Of a DNA stretch of 64,000 nt, positions 50,747-62,250 are shown piece by piece (the stretch's first letter is position 1; each line of letters opens with the position of its first letter). Origin of the DNA: Luidia sarsii (Eukaryota > Echinodermata > Asteroidea > Paxillosida > Luidiidae); NCBI GenBank assembly GCA_949987565.1, contig OX465104.1:12210300-12274299 (forward strand), written 5' to 3'. Below the pieces are notes generated by a model. The model ran no database searches and had not been told where the DNA came from. It saw nothing but the letters and a program-made list of their open reading frames with translations. A program made the translations under genes and the position numbers.

Positions 50747-53700
50747 ATGGGGTCTTTTTTCAATGGTAAGTGTTTTTGACCCTTGAAATTAGAATTGTTG
50801 TGACATGCTTTATTAAATATTATTATACTATTAAAATACTAGTTATTTTATATTTACTCAAGAGTCAAGACATGGTAAGATTTAATTATTAGAGCCCAAT
50901 AATAGGCAATAGAAGTTTAGACGGTCAAATGTCTCGATCCTTGAATTTTGAAAGTTGGATTTTTCAAAAATAAAACAAAAATCATTTGTGGAGAGAGATA
51001 GAGCTGCAATTACAAAATTGTACTGGAAGGTTGTCCGAGCAGTAACTTGGACCCGACAAGTCACCCTTTTTTACCGAACAATTTTGATAAAAAAGGGTCA
51101 CTCGGACTACTCAGATTACTGGTAGGGTGGATGTCATTTTCAATTAAAACTTAGTAAAAGTAAAACTTGTAAAAGTACATTAGAAATCTGACTGGAAACT
51201 TTGTCAACAATTTGAAAAAAGAAAACTAACAAGCTAAAGAAAAATAGACGTAAATTTTGATCATTTAATTTAGAAATCTCGGCAACGAAAACTTCGACTT
51301 CACACCTCATTTTCATTACGAAGCAAATAGCCTTGCTTCTGTAGTTTGAAATAAATGAATACAGACATACTGACATCTGACACCCAGTAACTTGATATGT
51401 TTGTCTTCCCCAATAAGTATTTAGTATTAATAGTCAACTATCAAATTTGGTTATTCCAGGCGCATCACGGAAAAAGCCGCGTTACCAACGGCTCCCACTG
51501 GATACCTTCTACACGGCAGAGACCGCCGGCAGTCTACTGAGCAATGGCAACGAGCCGGACGAGGACAACCTGCTCTTTGACGCGGGCGAGTCGGGGCCCA
51601 ACGGCCGCCTGCTGCCCTCAGCGCCGACGGCGGCAGCGGGAGGGGCCAGGTCACGGAAGGGCGGCTACGACTCGGAGGAGGAGATCGAGTTCTACCCGGA
51701 CTCGCGGCGGGGCAGGGGCAGGGGCGGGGGCGTTGCGGTGGTGGGCCGGCGGGCGGCCAGGGGCTGCAGGCTCTTGACAGCTCGGGGCGGGCTGCTGTGC
51801 CTGCTCATCCTCCTTCTCATCGCTGTAGTCTTCTTCGGTGCCCTCTACATCAGCGGGCCCAGGCACGCCCCGACTTTCCTGGACTCGGCCAAGGGGAAGA
51901 CGGAATGGTCCTCATCAACTCTCCCTTATGGTAGAATTTCTTTTCTTTTTTTAAATTCAGATAATTGTTTAGAGGCCTCATGTATCGGAAACTGGGCTTT
52001 TGTCAATTTCTAAATGGACCTTCAATACCAACAGGACCACTCTCAAAGGACCTTGTGACCCTCACAAGATAAGAAGCTTTCTCTAAAGCCTTTTCAATCC
52101 CAACAAGACCTATTCCAGTGGACCTTTCAATCGAAAAATCAGGCTCGCTCTAAATTTTCTAAGTAATCTTAAAACAGTTGATTAGTTTGCAGCAATCGGC
52201 TCTTTCTCTCAGACAAATCAAGTGGTAGGCCAGGCTTAGTATTGAGCCCTGCCAACAGTGACACACCATCAGGCTGCTGGTCTTTGTGGTATAATGCATC
52301 AGTCAATCTTTGGTTTACATTCACAGGCTCAGAGACGGCGCTGCGGCTTTATGACGTTAACTTGGATGGGGTCCAAGACGTGATCATGGGCGCGGCAAGG
52401 ACAGTCTCCCTGGACGATGTCGCTGACCGAGAAAAGTTCTGCAAGAAGATCAGTAAGTTGATGACTGTCCAAGCGGTCCAAGCTCGACTGCCTCCTCTGA
52501 GCTCCCCCGCTCATCCTGTTTGGTCTCCAACATTAGAATTGTCCCCTATTTCACTGGATGCAGCTTTGAATCCATGGACTTTCTTGACTGGCTATGGCAT
52601 CACACACTGCACGAGTCTATAGACTCTTCACTGGCTCTGGCTTCCAATTACACGCGGATCAATAATTGGTTCTCTTCGCTTGCTACGGCTTCAAATTCCA
52701 CACAAGTCTATGGAGGCAGCTGCAGCCATTTCCCATAGATAGTACCACTCATTATTTGCAGCCGCAGCCATTTGATTTAGACACAGCCTTCCGAGATGTC
52801 TTGTTGCTCATCTTAGCATGTGTGCACATTTCCAAATGCTTCAATTGCCTATAGCCAGTAAGGAATTCAGTAGAAAGTCCTCTCAAAATGTCTGCTGAGA
52901 ATGGCTGAACGATTCATTCTGACTAAATTCTGACCCAGGCTACAACATTGATACACTCTATTTTTGGACTTGGGGAAAAACGTCACTTCAGCCCTCTCAA
53001 AGGAAAATCAGAACTTATATTCGTGGAAACACCATCTTAGCTGATTTTGAAAAAAAAGAAAAAAAAAGAAAAAGCCATTGGATTGATTGGAACCCATACA
53101 GATATGAGCAACCCCTGCATTGGCTTGATAATGGCTCTGGATGGAAAGAACGGCGCCAGACTATGGACCTTATCCACCCACATGGAGGTGTATGCCATAC
53201 AGTGCGGGAAACTAGACATCAACGGGGATGGCCATCCGGACTGCATTGCTGCTGGCCGCATGGGAATGCTTAGCGGCTTCGACCCACTCAAAGGTGAGTC
53301 ACTTGGCCAGCTCTGGGGGTGTAGTACCTGAAGTGGCAACTGGTAATTCGATAACAAATATTTTACTTTGGTTTGTTGTGGATCTTTCATCAATCACAAA
53401 TTAGATTTGGGATAAGTGGAAAGCACCATAGTGCACATCAGTAAAACTCGATGCATTCATTTGCATAGTTCTGATTTACTGTTCTTTTGTTGTGTTTGTA
53501 TTGTGTCGTGTCGTGTTTTTCTAGCATGTGTTTGACCGCTGAGGTGGCAAGTATTGAAGACAAATGCTTGTTCTCATCCATAAAAGCTGTCAGGTTGGTC
53601 ACCCAATACTTGAGTATACAAGTGATACTCTTCTGTCAATTCACCATAAATCAGATGATAAGATTTGAAGGTTTGCATGGTGGAAATACCAAGTAGGAGG

Positions 53701-56700
53701 TTTGCAGTGACACCATGTACAGTTATGACTTGGAAAATCAGATGAATCGGAAGAGTTAGAATCCTCTAATTCCTTGCAATTTGCCCGGTACTTTCGTCTT
53801 TTTGTTTGGCATTCAGGCGCCAGTCTGTGGTCTGCCGACCCCAGCATCACCAATCCCTACTTCAACTACTACCAGGGACAAGTGGTACCAGACCTAAACC
53901 AAGATGGCGTCCCGGAGTTTGTGGTCACTCACGGTGGCGACACTAGACGGAAGAATACGGTCAGTATGAAATGTTGATAGGGGTGAGGGGGTGAGGTCAA
54001 AGGGGTGTCGTCCACCATTGATGTGTGAATCGCTGCTAAGTGCTCCATTCAAGGCCCTTTTCCAAAACCCGGCTTAGGCTTCGGCTCCGGCTTCGTCTCT
54101 ATTATCCCAAAAATGAAAACACAGGTTGGAGTTCTCTGTTGAAGTTGAAGCTTTTGATTCCTTTTCAAAAAGCAGTAAAACATTTAAAAATGATGCCAAA
54201 AGCTTCCTGGTTTCGTGCCTTGTATTTGAAATGGATGAAAGAACTGGAGACAAAGCCGGAGCCTGAGCCTGAGCCTGAGCCTAAGCCGGGTTTGGGAAAA
54301 GGGCCCATGTCTGTGGCTGACACTGGTCTTGGAATGCTTGCTTGCTAGGACACCCATCGAGCTCCGGGGAGACTGCTGCTTCTCTCGGGGAAGACGGGCA
54401 GGAGCCTAGGCCGGTTTGTCACCTTGCCCGACGGCCACGAAACCTACTCCGCCATCACTCTCTACCGCAGACAAAATGGAGCCATCTTTCTGCTGTTCGG
54501 ATCTGGGGGCGAGACAATAGAAGGTTTGACTGCTGTTCATTTGGACTGTGTAATTTGCAGATTTATTATACTGTACTACAAGAGTTGAGATGGCACTGTG
54601 ATTCACTTGAGGCTACTACTGCTTGAAAATTGTGAACTCTGTACTAAATACAGGCAGCAGCAATGCTAACTTGGAAATGTTATAAGATTCAGGGAACTTA
54701 GGATGAGAGATCTCAAGGTCGAGAGATTCAGTTGCATGGCATACTGTTTTCAGTCAAAGTCACAGTCTGGATAGTTTCAATTTCAGAGCTGATGACTATT
54801 GAGGGCAGATAGTTTCAGCCTGGGTAAGGATAGTTTCAATCTTAGGGTGGATAGTTTCAATCTTAGGGTGGATAGCTTCAATCTCAGAGCCGATAGTATC
54901 GATATCAGGGATGAAGTTTCAATCAGCTCAGGTCCATAGTTTAAATCTGAAGGTACATAATTTAAATCTGAGGGTACATAGTTTCAGTCCCAGGACTGAT
55001 AGTTTTAATCTCAGGGTACATAGTTTCAGTCCCAGGACTGATCGTTTCAATCTCAGTGTGCATAGTTTGAATCTCAGGGTGCATAGTTTCAGTCCCAGGA
55101 CTGATAGTTTCAATCTTAGGGTGCATAGTTTCAGTCCCAGGACTGATAGTTTCAATCTTAGGGTGCATAGTTTCAGTCCCAGGACTGATAGTTTCAATCT
55201 TAGGGTGCATAGTTTCAGTCCCAGGACTGATAGTTTCAATCTTAGGGTGCATAGTCTCAGACCCAGGGCTGATAGTTTCAATCTTAGAGCAGATACCATA
55301 GTTGCAGTTTCTTTCCATTCCCAATTCTACAGGTTCCCTGTGGACAATATCTCTGAGGGATCTTTACTGCTACGTGAAGTCCATCGATGTGTGTGATGTA
55401 GATCACCTGTTACAGGCCCCTGCCTTGCAGCTTCCTGGATATCAAGAGAGCTGGGGAACCCCTCTGCACACTCTCCCAAGTGGTGTGATGGAGATCATTA
55501 GGTAAGATGCTTGACTCTTCCAAGCAAACATATTGCAACATGATACGGCATGTAGCCATGATGTATCATGGGGACAGTGCAAACAGAAACTGAGAACTAA
55601 TGACTGGTGAATAGTGAAAACAAATGACTGGTGCATAGTGAAAAGTAATGGAATAGTAAAAATTAATGACTGGTGAATAGTGAAAACAAATGACTGGTGA
55701 ATTGTGAAAACTAATGACTGGTGAATAGTAAAAACCAATGACTGGTGAATAGTGAAAACAAATGACTGGTGAATAGTGAAAACTAATGACTGGGGAATAG
55801 TGAAAACTAATGACTGGTGAATAGTGAAAACTATAATGACTGGTGAATAGTAAAAACCAATGACCAGTCAATAATGAAAACTAAGAACTAGTGTAATAGT
55901 AATGAAAACAAGTGTCACTGCGAGGTGAATCTATAGTGAAAATTAGTTGGAATGAATTCAGAATTGTAAGAATAATGACTAGTCCATAGAAGTGAGAACT
56001 AATAACTGGTAAATAGTACTGAAAACTTATAGTCGGTGTTGAATAATTAGAGTGTTTGAGAAATTGAGACACTTTCCTCATTTTTGCCTAGAAAGATGAG
56101 ATATTCACTGTCGTTTCGCTGTTGTGTTCCCAGGAGTGGGTCTAGCAAGGGGGTGACCATTCCCACAGAGCTAGTGGACATGAACGGGGACGGAGTAGAC
56201 GACATCTTGGTTCTCATGTACAACAGCACCTTGGTCCTGCTGGACGGCAGAGACCTGCAAGTCATCTGGACAACGGGCATGCGGTTTGCACTGCTGGAGA
56301 CCTACAGGTGAGGCTGAAGCCAGACACAGGCACAGCAGTGTTAGCTTTCTCGATCGGAGGGAGAGTCTGTTCCGATAATGACTAGGTGGGATGTGGTGTG
56401 TTAGTACTGTGGGGACTTCCAGGTACCAGACCAGATCACCAGAGGGAAGTCATGCCATGTTGAGTGTGGCTATAAGCAGACGTTCTCTGACTCTCTGTGA
56501 AGCCATGTATGAATTCAGAATTGAGAATCACAAGTGTACTGGTGTAACCAGGTCTTTGCAATTGGGAACTGAAATGGCGGCTCCTGGGTTTTGATGTCAA
56601 GTGCCTGGCCTATAGCCACACTCTGCCATTTTGCATAAGCACAGACGTAAAAGCGTAAGAAGTTTAGCAGGGTGAAAACATCTGCTCGTCTTCTCTCCTA

Positions 56701-59700
56701 ATCATGACATAATCTGTTATCCAGCAATCCAGCGCCAGGCTATTTCAATGACGACAACACACTTGACATCATGGTGAGACTGAGTGAAGGAAGGTGGCCA
56801 GATTTCAAGTGGACCTATGTAAGTTTTGGCCTTGGTGCTACAAGACCCAATCAGCTACTTGTAATTGTATTTTTCTTTAAAAAACCTGCAAATTAGATTG
56901 CACATGACAAAACCAGGGATGGTTTTCACAAAGCCTTGAGATTCATTGTACCATGTCTTACGATGGGAAATCCATTGTACTTGCGATAGATCATATAGTT
57001 TGTGCATTGCTTATTGTCATACGATCGGTCAAAGTTACGAGTTTTGTGACCAAACCAAACCCTGGTCAGGTTTTCTGTCAAATTGTTGACACAAGATAAA
57101 GATTTTGCAGAAAAGTTCATTTCAACTGTATGAGCTTTCAAAGAATGATACTTGCTGTTGCAGTATGGAAAGGTTTTTGGTCAAGCAGTCCTCTGAACTA
57201 GTTGTGCAAATCAAAAGCGGAAAAAAAATGGACACTCTTGTGCAAACGCTATGGAATTTTGGAGTGTCTGGTGTAGGAAACGCAGAGGAGTTCCACAGGA
57301 CAGAAAAGGGATAATATTGATTTTTATCGATTGCACTATACAAAAGTTGAAGCCAAGTATTCAAGGGGCACTCCACCTTCATTATACCTTGTAGTTACTT
57401 GGTTGCTGTGTTTTACTCATGATTTTGGGATAGGTGTACGTCTTGGATGGAAGGAACGGTGAGGTTCTGTGGCATCTGAAGACACCAGGGGACACTGCCA
57501 TCATGTCCTCCCCAATCACCATCCAGAGCCAAGGCTGCAAGGACGCATTCCTCTTCTGGGCGGCTGGTCTCCAGGCGCGGGTCTTTGATCAAGGGCGCCG
57601 TCCCAGGCATGATGATGATGACGACGAAGGCCCGATGAAGGGTGATCCGTGCGCAAAAGATATGGCCATTGTGCACGCGGACTTACTGCTCCTGGACCGA
57701 GATTTGGCAATGAGTCCACTCAGACTGGCGACCACTGAGGCTTCCATGTATAACTACTGTAAGTAGTCGGGGTACCGAACCAGCTTGTAATCTGCCCGTG
57801 GGACAAAAATTTGTCAAAATTAGTGGAAATTATTTTTTTTTTAGCTCACCGAGAATTCATCCAAAAGGGAGAGGATTAAAGAGGATGTGATTTAATTTAG
57901 AAAATGGCAAAGAAAATTGGAAGGGCCAGGACATGAACCCAAGACCTCTGGCTTAGCATACCAGTCCTTGTACCACCGAACTATCCAGCTTTTTTGTGAC
58001 AGCATTCCAAATTGATTTAATTTTTGTCTACTTGACAGCTCTCACTCAGGAAGAGAAAAACCACTCCCCAGATGAGCCAGAGGGGCCAGTGGTCTTGCCA
58101 ACCGCACCACCTGACTTGCATGTGACCACGGCCAGCCGCTTGTCCTCACCGAGGACAGATGCAGGCACTGGTAAAACTGTGACGGAGGAGGACCTGGCAC
58201 GGCATGATCTACTCGGGCACAGCACTGCCGAAACCGTGACAACACCATGGCAACAGGGGAAAACCACCGGTGCCGTTACCACACCAGAGGGGGTATTGTT
58301 GACAACTTTGGCCATCAGCACGCCGAGGGCAGAGGCAACCACGGGCGCTGCTACCTCCTCCCCAGGGGCAGTGAAGCAGACCACAGAGGCTGTTACCACG
58401 CCAGCGGGGGGACTGCCGAGTACCACACAGGCCGTTACAACTCCACAGGGGGGACGTTCAACCACAGAGGCTGCCACTACAATGCCAGAGGGGTTAAGGC
58501 TGACCACTGAGCCTGAGGCTATTACCACGGCCGAGAAGGAAAGGACAACCGTAGATGCCACAACTGCACCACATTGGGAAGGAGTGACAGCCAATGCCAC
58601 AAATACATCGGAAAGTGCAGGGTCAAACTTGAAAAATAGTACGTCTGAGATAATCACCAGCAATAGGAGCACCACTGATTCAGACACAAGTGATGTGTCT
58701 ACCAGGGGTACTATGGAAACATCAACACAGTTGACAGGCTCCAGCCAATCTGATGTCAAGACTGACAGGAGAATGGTTCCCACCACAGTGATTGAAACAA
58801 GTGTGGATTTAACCACTGTTGAAGTGACGGAAGAGAGTGCGATCACAGACCAGTCAGAAGTAATATCGTCGACAACGACAGAGCTTACGACAGCAGACAG
58901 TCTGGTGCAGGAAACTACAACGCAGCTAGCTTCACCGGAGAGCAGTCAGACAACTCAAGCGAGAGAAGATAGCACATTGCCTGGCAAGAACGACGTCACT
59001 CCACAGCAGAAACACACTCGGGGTCCTGATGTTGGAAAGCGCAACGGCACCTCGGCGGAAAACGCTAGCGCGGTGGTGGAAGTCACTCAGCCATCTGAAG
59101 AGCCGGAGACACAGACAGTAGAGATGGGGCTTGCCAGTGCCGATGCAACGGAACAACAGAATGATGATTCACGGGCTGGATCCACTGTGAGTGCACAGGA
59201 GTCTACCCAAGATGGCCAGCCGACATCCGACGGTACACCTTCCAGTGCTCAGCCAACGACGGCCGGCGTCGAGGATGGCGGGGCGGTAGAGTCACGTCGT
59301 AGGAGGAGGGAGATACCTGGGAGTGACCTCTGCACCATCTTTGTACCCACTCTATTCGGCACGGGTGAGTTGTCTCTGAAACTGCCGTTCAGCACTTGAA
59401 TAGATATGCTTGAGAACTGGTGTGTGGAAGTTACATTTCAAGAGTTCAGGAAAAGAGAGTCCCGGGGTCTTCACAATACTTCAGACTCCTTTCAAGCAGT
59501 GCTTACTGACTTTATACTTGCTTGGATTGCCTGTAATATAAAAGGAATAAGACAGAGGTCACAGAAAGCACTAGTTGGATTTGATTTGAACCTCCATTTC
59601 TGCTCACCTATGCTTTGTGTCTCAGTTTGTAGATTTGTACCACTGATCTTGGTAAATCTATCCATTCAGGGATACACTTACTGTTCTCAATTGACAATAA

Positions 59701-60549
59701 ATCTGAGGGGAAATGAAACTCGAGGGCAATGTTTTGTATTAGTTTGATGAAGAGCCAAGAAAATGAGTGGATCAGAATTCCAAACAAAGTCCGCAGTTTT
59801 GATGCCCCACGGATTAGCACCAGCATGTGAGGATGTATTCCACACTCAGTCTGCAATATTCTTGCTTTTTACAATACAAAATTACGCATCTTAGAAGACT
59901 GGAAAATAATTAGTAAAGCGGACTGGGAAGTAATTGGTAAGGCATTCAGCCTTTGAGAAATGCCCTGCTAGGATTGAAATGTTGGGCCCCGCCCTACTAA
60001 TTTTCGTCATTTTTGTCAGCGAGTAGTTTGCAACATTTTTCCATATTACTGTGTCAACTCAGTTAAGCTTTCCATAGTAGAATTGAGGGGAACAGGATTT
60101 GAATTTGAGTCCTCAGGTTTAGACCAGCACTGAGCACTCTCTAACTCCATGATCCATCCTACATGTATGAGTATTATACCAGGAATTTTATGGTTTGTTT
60201 TCCGGGCATTTGACCAGGTATTCTTGGCGACTTGGACGGAGACAACCAACTGGACTACATCTACACAAAAAGCCACTTGGCACAGGTCTTCGACGACAGG
60301 GGCATGTACCTCACTCTCCGGCCGAGGCTTTCCGTTCACAAGCTGGCCCTGAAGAGCGCCATCAAGAGGCGGGATTGGGTCAAGCTAGGAGGGGACCAGG
60401 CTGGACTGGTCGACGGGGTGCATACTGAGGAGGTGACTGGAGAGGAGGTGGACAGTCACTTCCGCTTCTTGCCGGCCAAGCAGCAGAGCTGGACGTCCTA
60501 CATGGGGCAGGAGGCAGACGGCAAATTCAGGAAAGCCAGCGGCAGGTGA
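50747..60549 (+). CDS. FAM234: FAM234A/B (ITFG3-type) type II membrane protein with mucin-like insert, complete
   Basis: Predicted single-pass membrane protein with an extracellular beta-propeller-like (FG-GAP/VCBS) ectodomain; the family's molecular function is largely unknown. Exons: 50747-50765, 51460-51930, 52327-52452, 53102-53293, 53817-53959, 54349-54523, 55333-55501, 56134-56307, 56725-56818, 57434-57758, 58039-59364, 60218-60549. All phases close over 1182 codons including TGA. The start is in good context (A at -3, G at +4). Cytoplasmic part 1-117 is basic near the membrane; transmembrane segment about 118-137. Ca-loop-like motifs: DVNLDGVQD (173-181), DINGDGHPD (244-252), DLNQDGVPE (295-303), DMNGDGVDD (447-455), DLDGDNQLD (1076-1084). 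APGYFNDD and KDAFLFWAAGL are typical of the family. Weak sites: the exon 6 donor is gtttga, and the exon 4 acceptor lacks a pyrimidine tract. At 1181 residues it is about twice vertebrate length because of exon 11. FAM234A versus FAM234B is not resolved. Confidence 0.93.
51045..51120. repeat. Imperfect hairpin in FAM234 intron 1
   Basis: agtcacccttttttac (51059-51074) and gataaaaaagggtcact (51086-51102) are inverted copies, with weaker pairing extending outward (ttgtccgagcagtaac / actcggactactcag). Probably a decayed inverted-repeat element. Confidence 0.55.
51460..51930 (+). CDS. FAM234: FAM234 exon 2: cytoplasmic domain and transmembrane helix
   Basis: Acceptor ttggttattccag, donor TATG|gtagaa (phase 1). 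It encodes a Gly/Arg-rich cytoplasmic tail (GRGRGGGVAVVGRRAARG), then the hydrophobic stretch GLLCLLILLLIAVVFFGALY. Positive charge before the helix predicts N-in, C-out. GC content is much higher than in the surroundings. Confidence 0.93.
52013..52070. repeat. Degraded inverted-repeat-family fragment
   Basis: ggaccttcaataccaacagg then accactctcaaaggacctt resembles the family core. A second similar stretch lies at 52090-52140. In FAM234 intron 2. Confidence 0.4.
54053..54306. mobile_element. MITE-like element, 254 bp, with long GC-rich terminal inverted repeats
   Basis: The left end reads ggcccttttccaaaacccgg then cttaggcttcggctccgg; the right end reads cctaagccgggtttgggaaa then agggccc. The ends pair for at least 45 bases, and the arms differ by extra gagcct hexamers on the right. 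It lies 42 bases before FAM234 exon 6. A Glu-Pro open frame inside it is an artefact. Confidence 0.8.
54770..55290. repeat. 42-bp minisatellite in FAM234 intron 6
   Basis: The unit is about 42 bases, including gatagtttcaatcttagggt and gcatagtttcagtcccagga. At least five near-identical units lie between about 55076 and 55270, with degenerate half-units from 54770. The unit is 14 codons and stop-free in several frames on both strands, which explains the overlapping repeated proteins. Each unit contains the hairpin cagtcc-ca-ggactg. Confidence 0.95.
55600..55895. repeat. 24-bp minisatellite in FAM234 intron 7
   Basis: Tandem unit actggtgaatagtgaaaaca plus aatg, about 11 copies with small length changes. 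It is open on the minus strand (VFTIHQS repeats), an artefact. Confidence 0.93.
57919..57990 (-). repeat. tRNA-like element on the minus strand
   Basis: The reverse complement shows gctggatagttcggtggtac (A-box-like), an anticodon-like stem ctggt/gccag with the 7-base loop atgctaa, and a B-box-like gggttcatgtcc. Acceptor ends do not pair. It lies in the FAM234 intron just upstream of the mucin exon. Confidence 0.5.
58039..59364 (+). CDS. FAM234: FAM234 exon 11: mucin-like Ser/Thr-rich domain with polybasic cleavage site
   Basis: One symmetric phase 1-1 exon of 1326 bases (residues 630-1071). Residues about 660-1045 are dominated by Thr, Ser, Pro, Ala, Glu and Gly, with loose repeats of the form TTEAVTTPxGG near 735-790, the composition of heavily O-glycosylated mucin domains. 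Several N-x-S/T sites also occur (for example NATNTS and NSTS). Residues R1049-R1053 followed by E are a run of five arginines matching a furin-type R-x-(K/R)-R site. The segment after it, IPGSDLCTIFVPTLFGTG, returns to ordinary composition and leads into the last propeller repeat. Removing the exon would leave the frame intact. Confidence 0.93.
59955..59996. repeat. Half-copy of the inverted-repeat family
   Basis: gcctttgagaaatgccctgc then taggattgaaatgttgggcc, followed at about 60016 by gtcagcgagtagtttgcaac, the family's usual 3' flank. In the last FAM234 intron. Confidence 0.65.
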
Positions 60550-61320
60550 TGGGGGAAGGAAGGGATGTGGTCATCTCCAGACCATCCGACCCCCGACTGT
60601 CATCACTGCTTTCTTCAGGGTCATCACGGCAGACTCTTGACTTCCGTCTCAAGCACAGGTGTCGGTATCCTCTAAATCTGTCAAGAGGATATTATTATGT
60701 AAAGGGCCTTTTCATTTGAAGACAAAAAAATGCCCAACCCCTAAACCACAGCTTTGTCTCATGCCACCAGCTTCTTTAATCTCGTCCTCATCATCCTCCC
60801 AATTTTCCATCTGCTCATCATCAGCCTTATGATCCTCCTCATTCTCATAAATCCTGTTGTTCCAGCTTGAAAATGAGTACTGGTACATCATACATGTACT
60901 ATTGCCTTCTTTTCAAAACACGTCTTAAAACTGGAAGCAGCAAGCCTTCTGGGTGTCAGAAATGAGGCGGAGCCTGAGCTGTGGTTTTTGAGAAGTTTTT
61001 CTTGAGGGACTGATTTCCATTTCAGAACTGGACTTTTTTTTTCAACGTTGGGAATCCATAATCTACTTACCGGTAACTGCAGTAAGTCTGATAACTGGTA
61101 ACTGCAGTCTGGTAACTGCAGTTAGTCTGGTCATTTTAGTGAGTCTGCAGTGAGTCTGGTAACTGCACTACTGCAATGATTCTGTTGGTTTACGAAATAC
61201 TCATCTCTATAAATACAAACATGGTGAAAGAAATCGAAGCTTGAAATATTCATCATGTCCTTAAGCAGCAAGAGGTTAAACAAAGCTGTAATAAAACTTT
61301 ATAAGGGCCGAATGTGGTCC
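60550..61320 (+). other. FAM234: FAM234 3' UTR with candidate polyadenylation signal
   Basis: After TGA at 60547-60549 there is no further coding signal. AATAAA at 61290-61295 is the first well-placed polyadenylation hexamer, giving a 3' UTR of roughly 760 bases. Further AATAAA motifs near 62425 and 62687 would allow longer forms. Confidence 0.55.
61070..61170. repeat. Short tandem ggtaactgcagt / gagtctg repeats
   Basis: ggtaactgcagtaagtctga-type units recur about four times within 100 bases in the putative FAM234 3' UTR. Confidence 0.7.
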
Positions 61321-62250
61321 AATGAAATATAGATGTAATAGATATCTACTTGTGGGTGCGCACAATACAGTATCCATTTTGGCGAGCAAATACAGTTTTA
61401 AGAATGGTCTTGTCAGAATTTGACAGATTTACTAGAAACATAACAGGGCGTTTTATACTGGTGGCATGGGCATGCCTGGTTTTTACAAGAACCAGAAATA
61501 TCAGCTGTAACTCTAACCCTACCTGAAGCTTCAAATTCCCATGACCGTACACATGTACTTATTTTCTCAACTGTTTAGGGCTGAAGCACAATATACATGT
61601 CAATTGCTTTCAGTGTATCACTGGAATAGTTTCTCAGTCCTGGCCTGAATCAATGGCTACATCTGCTCACTAAGGGAGGGTTGGTCTGTGTGTATAACCC
61701 ATGCCCCGAGGTAGTCAGATAAGCCACAACCCGTAGCAACAGCCACAGCAACAGCTATTAATCCAGATCTGGCTTTGTCTCCTAATATTATGTTAACTGC
61801 TCCAATATTGCCAAAAAACTATGCATGTGTGTTATAATACTTAATTTGTAAAAACAACTTAAACAAGGTCTCCTTTCTATGTGCAAGGTTTGTCATTTAT
61901 ACTGAATTGTTTAGTTTGAGATATTTTTGGAAGTTTGTTTTGCATTTATTTAAAAAAAAAGATTGAACCTTCATAGCCTTTGTTTTCATTGTGCATTGAA
62001 TCCAGTTTGTCTGCCATGTGTTCATTTTGTATGTACATGTATGTTTGTTTTTTTGTACTTTTGCAGAATTTTATACGCAACATTGTTGTAGATGTAGATG
62101 AATAGAACATGGTCTATGTCCCTACTAATTCTTGTTCTTGTGACCAAGTGTCCTACCCAGCCCAGTGTCAGAACTACAACTACATGTACAAATTATTTTT
62201 ATGAGCTTCTTTCCACATTTACCAAATGTTCACCGGTATGTAATAAGACT

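Noticed and set aside
54911..55396. Repeated 14-residue protein on both strands
   Set aside because: The 42-bp minisatellite lies in an intron of FAM234; phases of flanking exons close without it.
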